Shown: positions 23,351 to 34,887, counted from the stretch's first letter. The stretch: 64,000 nucleotides of DNA from Madurella fahalii (GCA_029876055.1 CM056875.1:7279001-7343000); one strand, 5' to 3'. Notes: generated from the letters alone by a model not told the origin. Numbers and translations: made by a program.

Positions 23351-25569
23351 GTAATTTGAGGGCGCATCCGATGGCGTTTACTTACGGGTTATTCATAATT
23401 CGATGGCCACGACTCGAGAATAGGTTATAACTAGGTACGAATTGGGGAAATGACTGGGAAATGATATGGACTGGGATTAATTATGGATTGGAATTAAGAT
23501 GCACTGGATCATGGGTGTGCATTATTGACAGGTTACAACCATAAAGTACCTAGGTTGTTCTAAAGTGTCAGAGTGCAATGGATTGCTATCATACCTTACT
23601 ACCCTGCCTTACTTTTGACCATTACCGCCCGGTTGGGTCCGTCAGGCCATCCCGGTTCAAAATATGCTGTGTAACGAAACCGGCCTTCCGACTACCGTCT
23701 TTTGTTAATTACTACCTTACATGGGTGTTTAATATACCACTTAGCCACTTAAATTTCCTATGCCCGGCACGCCGTGGTTAAGCCTCCCGATCACCCAGAT
23801 TCCCGCCATAATTGGGTAGGTGCTCCTCCACTCGTGCCAACACAGATCGCATGGGCTTAGCATACCGCTGCCTCGCTTTTACCACCCCCGCCAATCTTCG
23901 CATAGGTGTCAGCAAATCCCCCATCCGCATTCCAGAGGGTCAACGCCCCTATGCTTTCGGAACCATTCTTTTGAGAATCCATCCACATTGCCAGCAGGGT
24001 TGTCCGGCCTCAAACGCCATTATCAATGCCTTGAACGGAAGCGGCCCCAACGTATGTCCGTCAACACCTCCAACCTCGCGACACTCCGTAGCGAGAACCC
24101 CTTAACCCACCCGCCGAGTCTCGGTTCCCTTTTCTTGTCCTCGATTTGCAGCCTCAACACTGTCAATGTGGCTTTGTTGGGGAAAAAACAATCCCTAATT
24201 AGGGCCTTTTGGCGGTTACCTAGCAGGAAGGGGGGGGGGGGGGGTTTTATCGGTCATTACCTAAGGTAGACCGCATAGCCCAGCGCTAGCGATTCCGAAA
24301 TGCTGGTGACATTATGACGCCCAGCTAGGCGCCAGCATGGCCTACTTAGGCCATTACGGTGTCTACCTGGGCGTCATTATATTGCCGGTAGATGTGCCAT
24401 TACCAGCGCTAGGCGATACGGTCAGGATATAGCAACATCATGACCAAGACCCGCCTGCCCCGGCTAGGTACTAAGTACCATACCATATATAGCCTTATTA
24501 CCTCTAGCCGCAGAGCTGAAAAGATTCATACTGTGTGATTAGCACCGCGACGCTCATGTGACAACGTTCCCTCAAACTCCAGCCGTCTGGGGGGAGGTTG
24601 GCGAGCGGCGGGTAAGTAGGCCTCCGATGGCGGTGGCCGAACCCTCGCATAGTAGCCGGGGCGGCGGTCCACAGCTTGTGGGACCACCGATGGACGCCGC
24701 CGAGTAGATTGCCGCGAAGGGTCTCGATGTGCTTGCCAAAATAGTCGTCCAAGGTGATGCAGTGTAATCTAAAGGGCGCGAAACGCAAGGGAACAAAGGC
24801 GGCAGCAGAGATTGAGATGCGATGGGAGGGGACGAGCACTGCCCAGAAGCGGTCAAGGAGGTAGGCTCAGGAAGCTGATGTTTGGCATGCTGCGGGAAAA
24901 TGAGTTTAATGAAGAGGCGAATCTCGGGCCGCTTCTCGTGCCGGTGGAGAAGGCCTGTGGGTTTAGGGAGGTTGGGATTGGCCACCTTGGGATTTGAAGT
25001 AGTACTATCTATTAAGCGCGGATAAGGTGGTTTTGCGAATACCGTGTCTAAGACTGTTGCCAGACAATGTAACCTTCAGGTATTGAGACTTCAAACCAGG
25101 TCAGGTCGGAGGAGAAGAGCCAGAGGGAAGTAGATTAGTTGCGTACATGAAGGGGACTGGCAGGCTGGTGAGACCTGCCATTCTTGCGGGCCTTAAACTA
25201 CGACGCGGTCGTGTGGAAGCCCAGTTCAAGATAATGATGAAGTAGATGGGTGGATAAAATATACAAGATTACTATAAAGTATAATTGTTAGGGTTATGGT
25301 GACACAAGATGTCTAGAGAGTGAGGGGTTCTCGGGTCTGCCACCAAATCTCAGCGATTCTTGAGAAACGCGGCATGCGCCGTAAATTGGCACTAGGCTAG
25401 ATTTGGCGATGGCGGCAGTCGGTGGCTTTGAGGCCGAGCCTGGAGCCTTGCCCATTTCTCCCCCCAGGGGAGGTTCCCCGACTCCTTTTTCTATGATACT
25501 CTTAGATAGCCCTTGGTACGTACCCATTGCCACCGCTACAAAATAGAAAACACAAAATTGACATGACCC
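23351..25569. other. Intergenic region with G15 run and structured repeats
   Basis: AT-rich sequence at 23360-23780 is followed by a run of 15 G at 24230-24244. A block at 24280-24420 holds nested inverted and direct repeats (see findings). Open frames at 24504-24985 on the minus strand have no recognised features. No gene was seen. Confidence 0.4.
24281..24420. repeat. Structured repeat block (inverted and direct repeats)
   Basis: ATTATGACGCCCAG at 24311-24324 is matched in reverse complement, with one mismatch, by CTGGGCGTCATTAT at 24367-24380. Between them lies the near-perfect palindrome TGGCCTACTTAGGCCA (24338-24353). CAGCGCTAG occurs at both ends of the block (24281 and 24404), and GCTGG at 24302 pairs with CCAGC at 24332-24336. 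The block could fold into a long hairpin or be a remnant of a miniature inverted-repeat element. Confidence 0.5.
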
Positions 25570-27589
25570 ATGGATTCATCATGTGGGTATAACTGCTCCT
25601 TCTCATCCCGGGAGCGGGAACTCGCGCCATACGCAGATGTGGCCGGCCTAGGCGTGAGTCGTAACGCGATCCCCCGGAGAGACACACACACACGCTGATT
25701 TCCGGAAAGGTCATTGCCGGCTTCCTAGGGACGGCATGGCTATGCGTCATACTCGTTCTTATCCACTATCTCTTCATCTTTGATCCGCACCAGGACCCGT
25801 TTCACGAGCGTGTAGCGGGACGGCCTGCTGATGGTAATGAGGTCCGCGGCTGGATCGCCAACCCGATTGATGACTTGTTCAAGAACATGATTAACCAGGC
25901 CGGGGCGTCGGTTTCAGCCAATGGCCGCCCAGGTGCGGTCAAGTGGATGAAGAGGAATCCCAAGTGGCAGACTGCCTTCATCAAGGTTACTCTGATATTT
26001 ACTCAGTGGTTCTGAGCTAGTAAACTGATGCCCGCAGGCAATTCTAGTCATGTGCGATGTCCAGATCGTAACCGGTATCGGCATCCTCGTTAGCGGCTAC
26101 GCCGACCTGAAATGCGGCATCTCGGCGTACCACTTCCTCCTCGTCAGACTAGTGGCCTGGTTCTCCAGCCTGACCCACGTTGCCGGTCTCACCGTGTTAC
26201 GCCAGTATCTGCATCGGCGGCCGTTCGAAAAGTGGGCCAGACTGTTCCTCATGATTGCGCTGTCACTGATGCTCCTGACCGCCATGGGCCCGACGTTATT
26301 CTTCAACTGGGCTGCGCCGGAGTACAGGTACGAGGGCTCGGCCGGTCTTCCGGGCTCGTACGCCATCTGCTTTTTTAATACCAAACGAGCTATCGAGTGG
26401 CATTATGCCGTCTCTGATGCGGGTGTCGAGGCCTCGTCCTCTTTTCAGTCGGTCCTCATGTCCATGCTGCTCCTTGTCTTCAACTTGGCCAGCCGGACCA
26501 TCAAGCTACAGTCGTCGCTGTCGAGCGCGGTGACGAGGGCGCGGAAGCATGTTAACTATAAGCACAAGGCGTATATCTGCCGTGTGTACGGAATCACGCC
26601 CATAGGGACGAGATCGGTCATCCGAAGGATGTCGTTGGCACGAAATATGTTCTTTTCGCAAATGGCCAGCTTGCTTGTCGTTCATATTTATACTGATTTG
26701 CTGGTATCTACATTGTCGGATGTAAGTCTTTTATTTCTTGTTTTCCTTTCTTTATTTCATTCATTCTTTCTTTACTATTTTTTTTGGGCAAGTAATCACT
26801 AAACTAATAACACAGGTCTACTGGATCATAGTATCCGCAATCTGGGGAACCATCAAACTCTTCCTCGCAAAGCAATCCGTCCTCGTCGAGGAGGACAGCT
26901 GGGCATTCGGCCAGATCCTCCCAGCCTTCCTCCTCCTTACACCGCTCCTCACGATCGCCGAGATCTTTGCCGAACCCTGGGAGGATACCTCTGATGCTTT
27001 CGAAACCGTCATCACTACCTTGAGCAGCCAGCCTGATCCCGGTAGCGCCGGACCCAGGTTCACGTCGAGAGCAGCCCTGTCCGACCTCGACGCGTACAAC
27101 GACATAGAGTCTGACGAGGGTGGCGTCCCGCTTGAGACACGCCGGTTCCGCCAGCACGTGCAAAATAGCCTAGCCCGTGACTTTTACCACGCCGAGACGT
27201 CGTGGATGCTGCCGGCCGTGGTGCTGCCCTGCCTGCAGACCCTGGCTGTTACTGTCTTCTTCTTCTTCGAGCTCAGTGCCTCCGGCAAGAGCGCCGCCAG
27301 AGTTCTAGCGAATTATACCACGCTCATTTTGGTCCCGCCGTTGGCGTGTTTCTTATATATTTACCTATCCTTCTTCTTTGACCACTTTTTTCCCCTATTC
27401 CGGCCCTGGCACGCGTGGGTATCATGGGCGCATATGCTTGTTACCTTTGCGCTGTGCGTCGGCGGGGAATTCCTCATTAAATCTTCGTTAAACGGGGTAT
27501 ATATCACCATTACGGTCGCGTGTTCTACTTTGGTTTGGGCGATATTTTGTTATATTCTTCCAGCGGTGTCGCCGTTAGTCTCTCAGTAA
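25570..27589 (+). CDS. Large multi-pass membrane protein of unknown function (605 residues)
   Basis: Four exons: 25570-25653, 25710-25985, 26038-26721 and 26816-27589. The start is the ATG of MDSSCGYNCSFSSREREL. The first donor is a perfect GGC|GTGAGT; the second (GTTACT) is weak but needed for the frame. The N-terminus has Cys residues and the pattern APYADVAGLG just before helix 1 (VIAGFLGTAWLCVILVLIHY). About eight further hydrophobic helices follow, with a hydrophilic loop at about residues 410-480. The last helices cover FFFELSASG to the C-terminal YILPAVSPLVSQ. I recognise the NCSF-to-ADVAGLG beginning as one shared by uncharacterised ascomycete membrane proteins, but I know no function and no named domain. 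It has no obvious functional partner nearby. Confidence 0.75.
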
Positions 27590-28688
27590 CACACAACCCT
27601 TGTAGGCCGTTGTGGCCCGAGCATTGTAGATTGGGCCCTACGATAAAGCCTTCTGGAAGAGGTCTATAGACGTTGCGAACATTTTCGAGCCTGACCTTTG
27701 ATGTACAGCCCTCATTCCTCCGGGTAGGTGGCTTGGAAGTCCTCGTGGCACTGTGAGTTGTGCCTGAGACTACTGTGACCAAATGTCCCGCGCTATCAAG
27801 ACACTTGAGAATGGCGGCGCTGTCCGGCCAATTCGGCGGCCAGAACGGCAAGTTCTGAACTTAGTGTGTATTGCTACAAATAACCCTTGCGTGAAAGTAT
27901 TTCAACCCACCGATCCCTCCACATATCCGGCCCGTTATTCCCACATGAAGTCCCCGCAAACCAACGGCCCTCTGGGAGGGGGCGTATCTCTGATAACACA
28001 CACATGCGGCATGCAAGCAGCCTGATAAAGTCCCGCATTGCTGGATGGAACTTCCTGGTTGGGATATGGGGTGCTGTCAGGGGTGATCCACTGCCGCAGG
28101 TGTCCCGCGGACCGCATAACTGTGATTCGTCGCCTTTGCATTACCCCAACGGCGATCCACGGGCGCTAGAAGAACCCTTCCCAAGAACAGCATCTCCTGG
28201 CCCAATCAGCGCCGCTAAGGCGCTCCCGTGCTAAGAGAAGTACGACGGGCTGGTGTTTGAGACGGCAAAGGGCGCACGAGGTTGAGAGCAGAGCCTCTAG
28301 ACGCCATTCTTCTTCTTTCGCAGCCCTTGTCCACGTCCGGGATTGATGCACGTCGCGTGGGGGAAGCGGCGTGAAACCGTAACCCTCTAATTAGCCCAAG
28401 ATGGGGGAGCCACTCGCGTTGCAGTACTAATCAGTTTGTATCGTTCCTGACGGGTCATCACATTGTACAGGAGATCGACATCCACCGGCTGGTGTCTTGA
28501 CAAACCTTCCTTTCTCGGACACTCCTCCGCAGTCGAGCCCCTTTCCCCGCCAACACCAAGAGGCAGGAACGCATATAAGAAGCATTGATCCTCATGCCCG
28601 GAATGTGTCGTTAAGTCCTTCCAAGTAAACATTAAACTATCTCCCATCCCAGTCACAGGTTAAACTACGAATAACGTAGGGCGGAAAA
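27590..28688. other. Intergenic region, no gene seen
   Basis: Short open frames only. The 3' flank of the membrane-protein gene merges into the upstream region of the RNase. No repeats of note. Confidence 0.35.
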
Positions 28689-29288
28689 ATGGTCAGAGTA
28701 AGAATACATCAGTGTACCCACTTCCAAACTCAGGCATCATGAGCTCACAACAACCCCCCAGCTCCTCCCCACCTTCCTAACCTTCCTTTCGGCCATCGCC
28801 GTCTCGGCGGCTCCCCTCCCGTCCGCGGAAACTCAGCCAGAAGAAGCCGTAACCGTCTTGGCCTGCGCCTTCACCTGCGGCAGCGTGTGCTACCAGCAAT
28901 CGCACATCAGCGCCGCCCTCAACAAGGGCTACTCGCTGCATCAAGACGGCGCAGACATAAGTGAGTGAGACCTCGCCCCTCTCGCCCACAACGCCCGGCG
29001 GCCGACCCACCCACAAGGGGGAAAATAGATAGAAGTAGACAATGAGTAACAGGATCACTAACCAATAAAGCAGACAACTACCCGCATCGGTACAACAACT
29101 ACGAAGGCTTCGACTTCCCCACGCCGGGACCCTGGTACGAGTACCCCATCATGGCGAGCCACAACGTCTACAACGGGGGCTCGCCGGGTCCAGACCGCGT
29201 CGTCTTTGACGGGGACGGCGCGTTCGATCTGCTCATTACCCACACGGGAGCGAGCGGGAACGCGTTCGTTGCCTGTCGGAGGGGCTAG
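28689..29288 (+). CDS. Secreted guanyl-specific ribonuclease, RNase F1/N1/T1 family
   Basis: Three exons: 28689-28697, 28762-28960 and 29071-29288, about 141 residues. Exon 1 codes only for Met-Val-Arg. It ends at a strong GTAAGA donor and splices over 64 nt to a CCCCAG acceptor, giving MVRLLPTFLTFLSAIAVSAA, a good signal peptide. No other ATG lies in this frame. The mature part reads ACAFTCGSVCYQQSHISAAL, then YPHRYNNYEGFDFP, WYEYPI, DRVVFD and ITHTGASGN. This places the RNase T1-type catalytic Tyr, His, Glu, Arg and His, and the guanine-recognition segment YNNYEGF, all present. Cysteines fit two disulphides. The enzyme cleaves RNA after guanosine outside the cell. The second acceptor is a tandem AAG/CAG, so two mature forms differing by one residue next to the active site are possible. 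Confidence 0.93.
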
Positions 29289-30038
29289 TGAAGCATGTGG
29301 CACTGAGTCACTGCACTGGTCCTTTTTTCTCATCTATATACCTTTTTTTTTTTTTTTTTTCCTTTTTTCTTTCTCCTCATAGATGGGCTGTGAAAGGTGG
29401 GCCGGGGGGTGTATTCATATATTTGAGATGCGAGAGCTCTGTTGATGCGACCCGTCGGCTTAACCTGAGGTGTGACGCCTGTCTTACGTGAAAGATCGGA
29501 AGAGTGCTACATCACCGTTGAGGGGTACGAGTCACACCTAGAGCAACCCACCCTCGAAACCAACCGCTTCACCATCCTATTCCGGCCCAGTTCCAGTTTT
29601 GTCGCCTCAGTCACCAGCGGTAACGCCGTATTGCCCGCTCTCGTAGAGAGTCCCTATCGGGACCCCTCGATTCTCGGCAATGAGGCCGATGAGCTGCTGC
29701 CCGATGTCTTTGATGTCGTTGTACTCCTTGAGGCGGCGGATGTGTGTTTGCACGGTTATTTCGGCCGGTTGGCTGATTGACGGGTGTGAGTGGACTTGGG
29801 TTTTTTTGTCGAGTAAAGCGAACGGGATCTGTCCTTACCTGAGCTGCGAGCTCTCTCGTTTCGTTTCCTCGGCGGTCCGAAGAAGCGATACCAACGAGTT
29901 TTGGGCTTGGTCAAAACCGCGGCACTAGGATTGGATACCTTGTATCAGTGCGGTGAACGAGGCGACAAGGTCCGAGCACTACTACACACAACCTTGATCA
30001 TATAGCCGAGATACTTGTCCTGCGGAACGAACCGACGG
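29289..30038. other. Intergenic region with T18 run
   Basis: A T run spans 29343-29360 just after the RNase stop. An open frame at 29472-29780 (plus) shows no family features. No gene was seen. Confidence 0.35.
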
Positions 30039-30572
30039 TCAGCGGCATAAATATGCATTCCAGTCTTCAGTACTACATACACTCATAAGATACTGAAGTT
30101 CTTTCTCGTCCAGTGCCGTGATTTCCACCTGGCCATCCAAACCCGGCCCAGTGACGACGATGGCTAAGCCCGCGGTTCGAGCATCCATAAGCCATGACTC
30201 GACATTATCTGGCACAAATTCCGATAACTCTTCAGCCCTGCAAATCCATTGCTTATAACGGTCGAGTCGCCGTTGGACCCTGGAGATGATGCCGCTGCGA
30301 TCGCCATCTGCTTCGGTCCGTTGAACCAGCCAGCAATTGAAAGAGGAGACGAGGGAGAGTTGTGTTTGCAGAGAGGTAGCAACTACGTCGTAGTTGTCAG
30401 TTCTGCGGGGCTTATCCTCTCCCAAGCTGCTGACATTTGTCGCCATTTTGAATCGAATGTGGGGGAGAAGTGCAGGCAAAGCGGCGGCTGCAACGAGTTG
30501 AAGAGGCGCTTGGGTGCGGACATACAGTAAGAACAACTGCGATGGCACACTGTAACGGTCGAGGAGAAGCAT
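30039..30572 (-). CDS. Small hypothetical protein
   Basis: An uninterrupted frame of 177 codons from an ATG at 30572; a second ATG at 30446 (MATNVSSLGEDKPRR) would give 135 residues and has a more typical start. The second half is helical and charged (VQRRLDRYKQWICRAEELSE) and ends DWNAYLCR. No signal peptide or domain was recognised. It lies between the RNase and DCP1 with no clear link to either. The helical pattern faintly recalls N-terminal domains of fungal NLR-type proteins, but this is too weak to use as a call. Confidence 0.35.
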   Translation of the reverse strand: MLLLDRYSVPSQLFLLYVRTQAPLQLVAAAALPALLPHIRFKMATNVSSLGEDKPRRTDNYDVVATSLQTQLSLVSSFNCWLVQRTEADGDRSGIISRVQRRLDRYKQWICRAEELSEFVPDNVESWLMDARTAGLAIVVTGPGLDGQVEITALDEKELQYLMSVCSTEDWNAYLCR

Positions 30573-30754
30573 CCGAAAACGGAGAACCCGAAATGTGTCA
30601 TTGAACGACGTTAACTCGTAATCATATCTGACAGACCGCTTGGTGGCTTGATGGGAAAAATATCATGTCGCGCTTGAGTGGATGGGCGTTCGTGCCGCAA
30701 CGCTATGGCAGGGTCTGTTGCGAGATTGCTGTGGTGGTGCGTTGGATTGCCTGC

Positions 30755-31516
30755 TCACCCTCCGCCGTTCTTCTGCCCAAACAGGTCCGTCACACTTAAC
30801 CGTCTCCCGGCACTGGAATCGCCGCCCGCTACCGTATCTACTTGTGCACCTGTGGGCGCCGTGTTGTTGCCGCTAACTGCCGCCTCTGCCGCCGCTCGAA
30901 GATACGATCCTAAAGCTTGGCGGGCTTGCTGCCAGGCGCCCAGGATCACGCCCGTATAGACCGTCCGTGGATTGCTCTCGTCCTCGTGTATCCAGATGCC
31001 AAAGACCTTCTTCCCGCCGGTGCCCTCCTCGCCTCCGTTGTTGTTCGCTGCATCGCCATCTTCCAGCCGGAAGACGAGAAGCTCCCCGGCCACCTCGCAA
31101 TCACTAACCCTCAGCAAGTCCACCACAAAATTATCCATGCTCCGGCGATTGAGCACAAAGACGCATACGCGCGGCAGCACCTGGCCAGTGCCGGGTGCAA
31201 CGATGGGCTCCTGGTCGCAGACAAACAGCGTGCCCTCGACGCCGTACTTATCCCAGCCGCCGGTGGACTCGAGGAAGGTGTAGACAACAGCGTTGGCGGC
31301 AATAGCGAGCAGCGACCTGATGGTGGGTTGGTAGCGGCGCAGGACGCTCAGGCAGAGCTCGTTGTTGTCCCGGATCGGGGGGTTGGACGGCGGCATCCCT
31401 CGGTTCTCCATGTACTGGGCTGCGTCGGATTCATAGTCGGACGCGGCAACCTGGCGCGGGCCGCTACTGCTTTGGTTCGGGCGGTGCCGTGACTTGCGGG
31501 GTGTTGATCGACTCAT
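30755..31516 (-). CDS. dcp1: mRNA-decapping protein DCP1
   Basis: A single-exon gene of 253 residues from the ATG at 31516 (MSRSTPRKSRHRPNQ); the open frame upstream has only TTG. The core is an EVH1-type Dcp1 fold. It shows LSVLRRYQPTIRSLLAIAAN, AVVYTFLESTGGWDKYGVEG, TLFVC, VFVLNRRSMDNFVVDL and FGIWIHEDESN, in the order seen in fungal and animal DCP1. DCP1 activates the decapping enzyme DCP2 in P-bodies and so commits mRNA to 5'-3' decay. The N-terminal 45 residues are basic and disordered. An acidic, Gly- and Asn-rich insert lies in the loop around residues 165-180. The C-terminus ends RRLSVTDLFGQKNGGG. It is divergently transcribed from the alpha/beta hydrolase gene at 32190. Confidence 0.9.
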   Translation of the reverse strand: MSRSTPRKSRHRPNQSSSGPRQVAASDYESDAAQYMENRGMPPSNPPIRDNNELCLSVLRRYQPTIRSLLAIAANAVVYTFLESTGGWDKYGVEGTLFVCDQEPIVAPGTGQVLPRVCVFVLNRRSMDNFVVDLLRVSDCEVAGELLVFRLEDGDAANNNGGEEGTGGKKVFGIWIHEDESNPRTVYTGVILGAWQQARQALGSYLRAAAEAAVSGNNTAPTGAQVDTVAGGDSSAGRRLSVTDLFGQKNGGG

Positions 31517-32189
31517 TTTGTGGAAGGGAAACCGGCGCGCACGTCGAACGAGCAAAACTGTCTGGATCGTTTCAGTTGTTGACGAGCTAGGAGCTCTCTG
31601 TGCACAGAAGAGTGAAGCTGCTGCTGCCCCTCAGCAGAGTTCGAGTGGGGTTCGCGCCTCTCTCTGCCTGCCGAGTTCCTTGCAAGCAGGGAGCCGCCCC
31701 ACTTTGCACCCCAGTCCCATCCAAATCCAGCCACACTCCTCTGTAATTCTGCCGCTGCTGTTTACATGATGTCAGCGAATGGGCTGTGAACCCCACAGCC
31801 TACAAGCAACCAAGTATGCACTCACTAGGTGCGGCGACTTGGCTTGGAGAACCTCTGCCATGCAAGAGGCTCACGCAAGCCAGTATCACACGAGCATGGC
31901 GAAAATGTCATTGTGATCAGGATCAGGTTGCAAAGGAGCAGCCAGGTTATTAGAAAAGGAAAGATCTTTCGAGTGCAACGTAGAAGAGCGGTGACAACAC
32001 ATTCTACTTTCTATCGGTATTACTGGCTATGAGACCCTGGCCCCAAACCAGAAGGAATATCTGTTGGGGGCGCTCGGCGTAGCGCAATCAAATGCCAACG
32101 CTGACAGCCTCGCATGGCTGGGGCGAGGTATAAGTCGTTTTTCATCTTCTCATTGCCTACTCACTCTTTATCCGCCAAAACCACCCGCC
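31517..32189. other. Divergent promoter region between DCP1 and the alpha/beta hydrolase
   Basis: About 670 bases with no gene. The hydrolase-side leader from about 32140 is pyrimidine-rich. Open frames here are short and belong to no family I recognise. Confidence 0.4.
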
Positions 32190-33395
32190 ATGGGCAAAGA
32201 GGCATTCTGGACGAAGCAGCCTGGCTTCGCCCTCTACACGACCTACACCATCATCAAAGCCCTCATCCAGTTGCCTTGTTTGATGATTCTCTACACAGTC
32301 CCCCATTTCCGCCCTCTCCGCGAATGGACGTTCCAACAGGCTTTCGCTCGTGCTATGACGCGCCTAATATTCGACTATGCGTCTATTGTCGAACTCTCCA
32401 TCCCACCAAGCCTCGAGCAAGGAAAAGAAGGGGACCGATTCGTAATCATCGCACCACCCGACGACGACGGAACGCAGTCCATCTACCGTGGCGTAGCGAG
32501 CCCTAACAGCGAACCCAACCCCTCTCTCCCCAGCACGAGCACACCGCGCCCCGTGCCCATAGGCGGCACCTGGTTCCCCTCCCCCTTCCACACCCACCAC
32601 CGCCAACCCAGCAGCAGCAGCAGCAGCAGCAGCAAGGTATTCCTCCACTTCCACGGCGGCGCCTACGTGCTGTTCGACAGCCGGGACCGGGACATGGGCT
32701 TTGGCGCGCGCCTGCTGCTGGACGCCAGCCCGGCCGGCTCCGCCGTGCTCTGCCCGCAATACCGCCTGGCCTCGGCCGCCCGCCCCCACCACCGCTTCCC
32801 CGCCGCCCTGCAGGACGCCATCACCGCCTACGCCCACCTCGTCCTGCGCCTGCGCGTCCCCCCGCGGGACGTCGTCCTGTCGGGCGACTCGGCGGGCGGG
32901 AACCTCGCGCTGGCGCTGCTGCGCTATCTCTGCGAAGCCCCCCGCGGCCACCGCCTGCCGCGGCCTGGAGGCGTGCTGCTCTGGAGTCCCTGGACGGACC
33001 TGTCGGTGCGCCCGGAGACGCTGGCCGCGCGCGAGGAGGACAGGTTCGACCTCGTCCCGCCGAGGTTGGCCGCGTGGGCGTTGCGGGTGTTCCTGCCTAA
33101 GAAAGTGGGCGGGGGTCAGGAGGGGGAGGATGTGCGTGAGGATCCGTACATCTCGCCCGTTAAAAAGGGGATTGTGACGGAGGTTCCGATTTGGGTGCAG
33201 TGGGGTGGTAGGGAGATCATCAAACAGGATATACGGCGGTTCGTGGACGTGCAGAAGCAGGCCGGGGCGCGGCTGGGGACGTTTGAGATTCCGAACGCAC
33301 CCCATGATATGTTTATGGCTGGGGAGGGGTTGGGATTTGTGAAAGAATGTAAGGAGGCGGCAAGGCATGCGATTCGATTCCTGGACGGCAAGTGA
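32190..33395 (+). CDS. Alpha/beta hydrolase-3 fold esterase (HSL-like)
   Basis: A single exon of 401 residues from the ATG at 32190 (MGKEAFWTKQPG); a longer open frame upstream lacks ATG. The hormone-sensitive-lipase family motifs are clear: oxyanion motif HGGAY (155-159), nucleophile Ser234 in GDSAGGN, and the catalytic His372 in NAPHDMF. The N-terminal 60 residues contain a hydrophobic helix (LIQLPCLMILYTV) that could anchor the protein to a membrane. A poly-Ser run encoded by (AGC)n at about 32610-32634 sits in a loop before the oxyanion motif. The enzyme should hydrolyse carboxylic esters or lactones. It is the first gene of a run with a transporter, a Baeyer-Villiger monooxygenase, a cyclase-family hydrolase and a thioesterase. 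The substrate is unknown. Confidence 0.88.
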   Translation: MGKEAFWTKQPGFALYTTYTIIKALIQLPCLMILYTVPHFRPLREWTFQQAFARAMTRLIFDYASIVELSIPPSLEQGKEGDRFVIIAPPDDDGTQSIYRGVASPNSEPNPSLPSTSTPRPVPIGGTWFPSPFHTHHRQPSSSSSSSSKVFLHFHGGAYVLFDSRDRDMGFGARLLLDASPAGSAVLCPQYRLASAARPHHRFPAALQDAITAYAHLVLRLRVPPRDVVLSGDSAGGNLALALLRYLCEAPRGHRLPRPGGVLLWSPWTDLSVRPETLAAREEDRFDLVPPRLAAWALRVFLPKKVGGGQEGEDVREDPYISPVKKGIVTEVPIWVQWGGREIIKQDIRRFVDVQKQAGARLGTFEIPNAPHDMFMAGEGLGFVKECKEAARHAIRFLDGK

Positions 33396-34887
33396 TAGGT
33401 GCTCGCCGTAGGAGTGAACGGGCACGTTACCTGGTATAGTCCAGTGGATCTATGAAATTTAGGCTCTGGCTTGGTAAGTTGGTAGGTGTGGGTTACAGAC
33501 GGAACAGTCTTGTCGCGCTTGAAGCGCATTAAAAGATAGGTGTATTCTCCGTTTCCTTCCGTGTTTTCAGTTGCCTCGATAGGTAGCAACGTCTGGTCTC
33601 TTCCGCGAATCTTGTGGCCTCTTGCCAGTTCGTTCCCGTCACGGCTGTGTATGAGCCAACTCGGGATTAAGAACTGCTGAAGTGTAGGATCCAGCCAAGG
33701 AAGGCGAGGCAACCGTTATCCTCCCGGTATCAGACGGTAAGCAGCGAGTTGCCGTCGCAAATTAAGGTTGGCCCCGTCTTTTCCAATTCTTCTTAGGGTC
33801 CCCGGCGCCAAGTTAGGCATCTCAACCCACATGGGTTGGCGCGCAGCCAGACCCTGGCGAAACAAAAGGAAATCATCGTCGCAGGCGGTGCAGTCAAGAA
33901 AGCTCTATAGCCACGGTCGCCCTCCACGATGCATACTCTTGCTTGCAACTACTCCGCGGTCTTGAAGGCTACAGGGCTCTTGGGCCTTTAAGTTGGATGT
34001 GGACTTACTCTGCCGGGCTGTATTTGTGTAATGTGGGATTTAACCAGTTGATTACTGGACTGCTGAACTGCGCTGGCCACGGGAACTCTCCCAAAATGAC
34101 AACAAATAGGGCATCAGAACCTCGGTAAAGGCCCTCTACCGCCACGGAGCTCATATCTTGGACAACTGTTGCCATCGTGCCACGTAAAACCATGCCTTAG
34201 TTACGCAATCCCATCGCGGGTGTCGAGTAGTTCCTGAACGCCAACCCAGAGGCGGCCCTCTCTCAATTGACTATCGGGTACGGTAGCTGCGACGATCCCG
34301 CTTGAGTGATCCTTTGACCTATTCATGCCCTGGTACCTAGATTTGGATATTACCACGCTTAATTAGCACGAGGGCGATGCGATTTAATAATTTCATCACC
34401 CCGCTCATTATCAGCATTATCGGGCAGGAATAATTAGAGATCAAAAGCCAATGAGCAATGGTACCGGGTAAACAATAATCACTTGCAAGATTGCTAGCTT
34501 ACTAGGTAGCTCTACACGCCATCAACGATACAGGACTGCCCACCCAAGAAATGTAGCCAAGCATCCCCGTGGTTGGCAAGGTTACACACCTCAACGTTAC
34601 ATGCGGGTATTCTATACTTCATTCACAAAGTTTCTGCGTTGCCGTTTTTAATATTTTGGACCGGGAGTTGATAGGCTTTGGGACAATTAGCCAATTGTCT
34701 CGCCAGACGCGCCGAGAGGGGAACTCGGCATATAGCGACGTTGGATCGGATAAGGAATGCTGGGTCGTAATTCCTGAAACCTTCTAAGGCCTTAACCGGC
34801 ACAGCGTGTCCTTTGCATCATGAGGGACACCCTCTATCTTCTTTCTTCTCGCTTCTCGCCGACGCAGGCGGCATTCAGACTCGCAGC
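33396..34887. other. Intergenic region, no gene seen
   Basis: Open frames up to 198 codons on the minus strand overlap the 3' end of the hydrolase and are shadows of it. The remainder, about 33715-34887, holds short frames only and serves as promoter of the transporter. Confidence 0.4.

Noticed and set aside
24504..24985. Overlapping minus-strand open frames of 111 and 137 codons
   Set aside because: Neither has recognisable motifs, and their mutual overlap points to chance frames.
32364..33425. 353-codon open frame antisense to the alpha/beta hydrolase
   Set aside because: A shadow frame from GC-rich codon third positions; the sense strand has the full catalytic triad.
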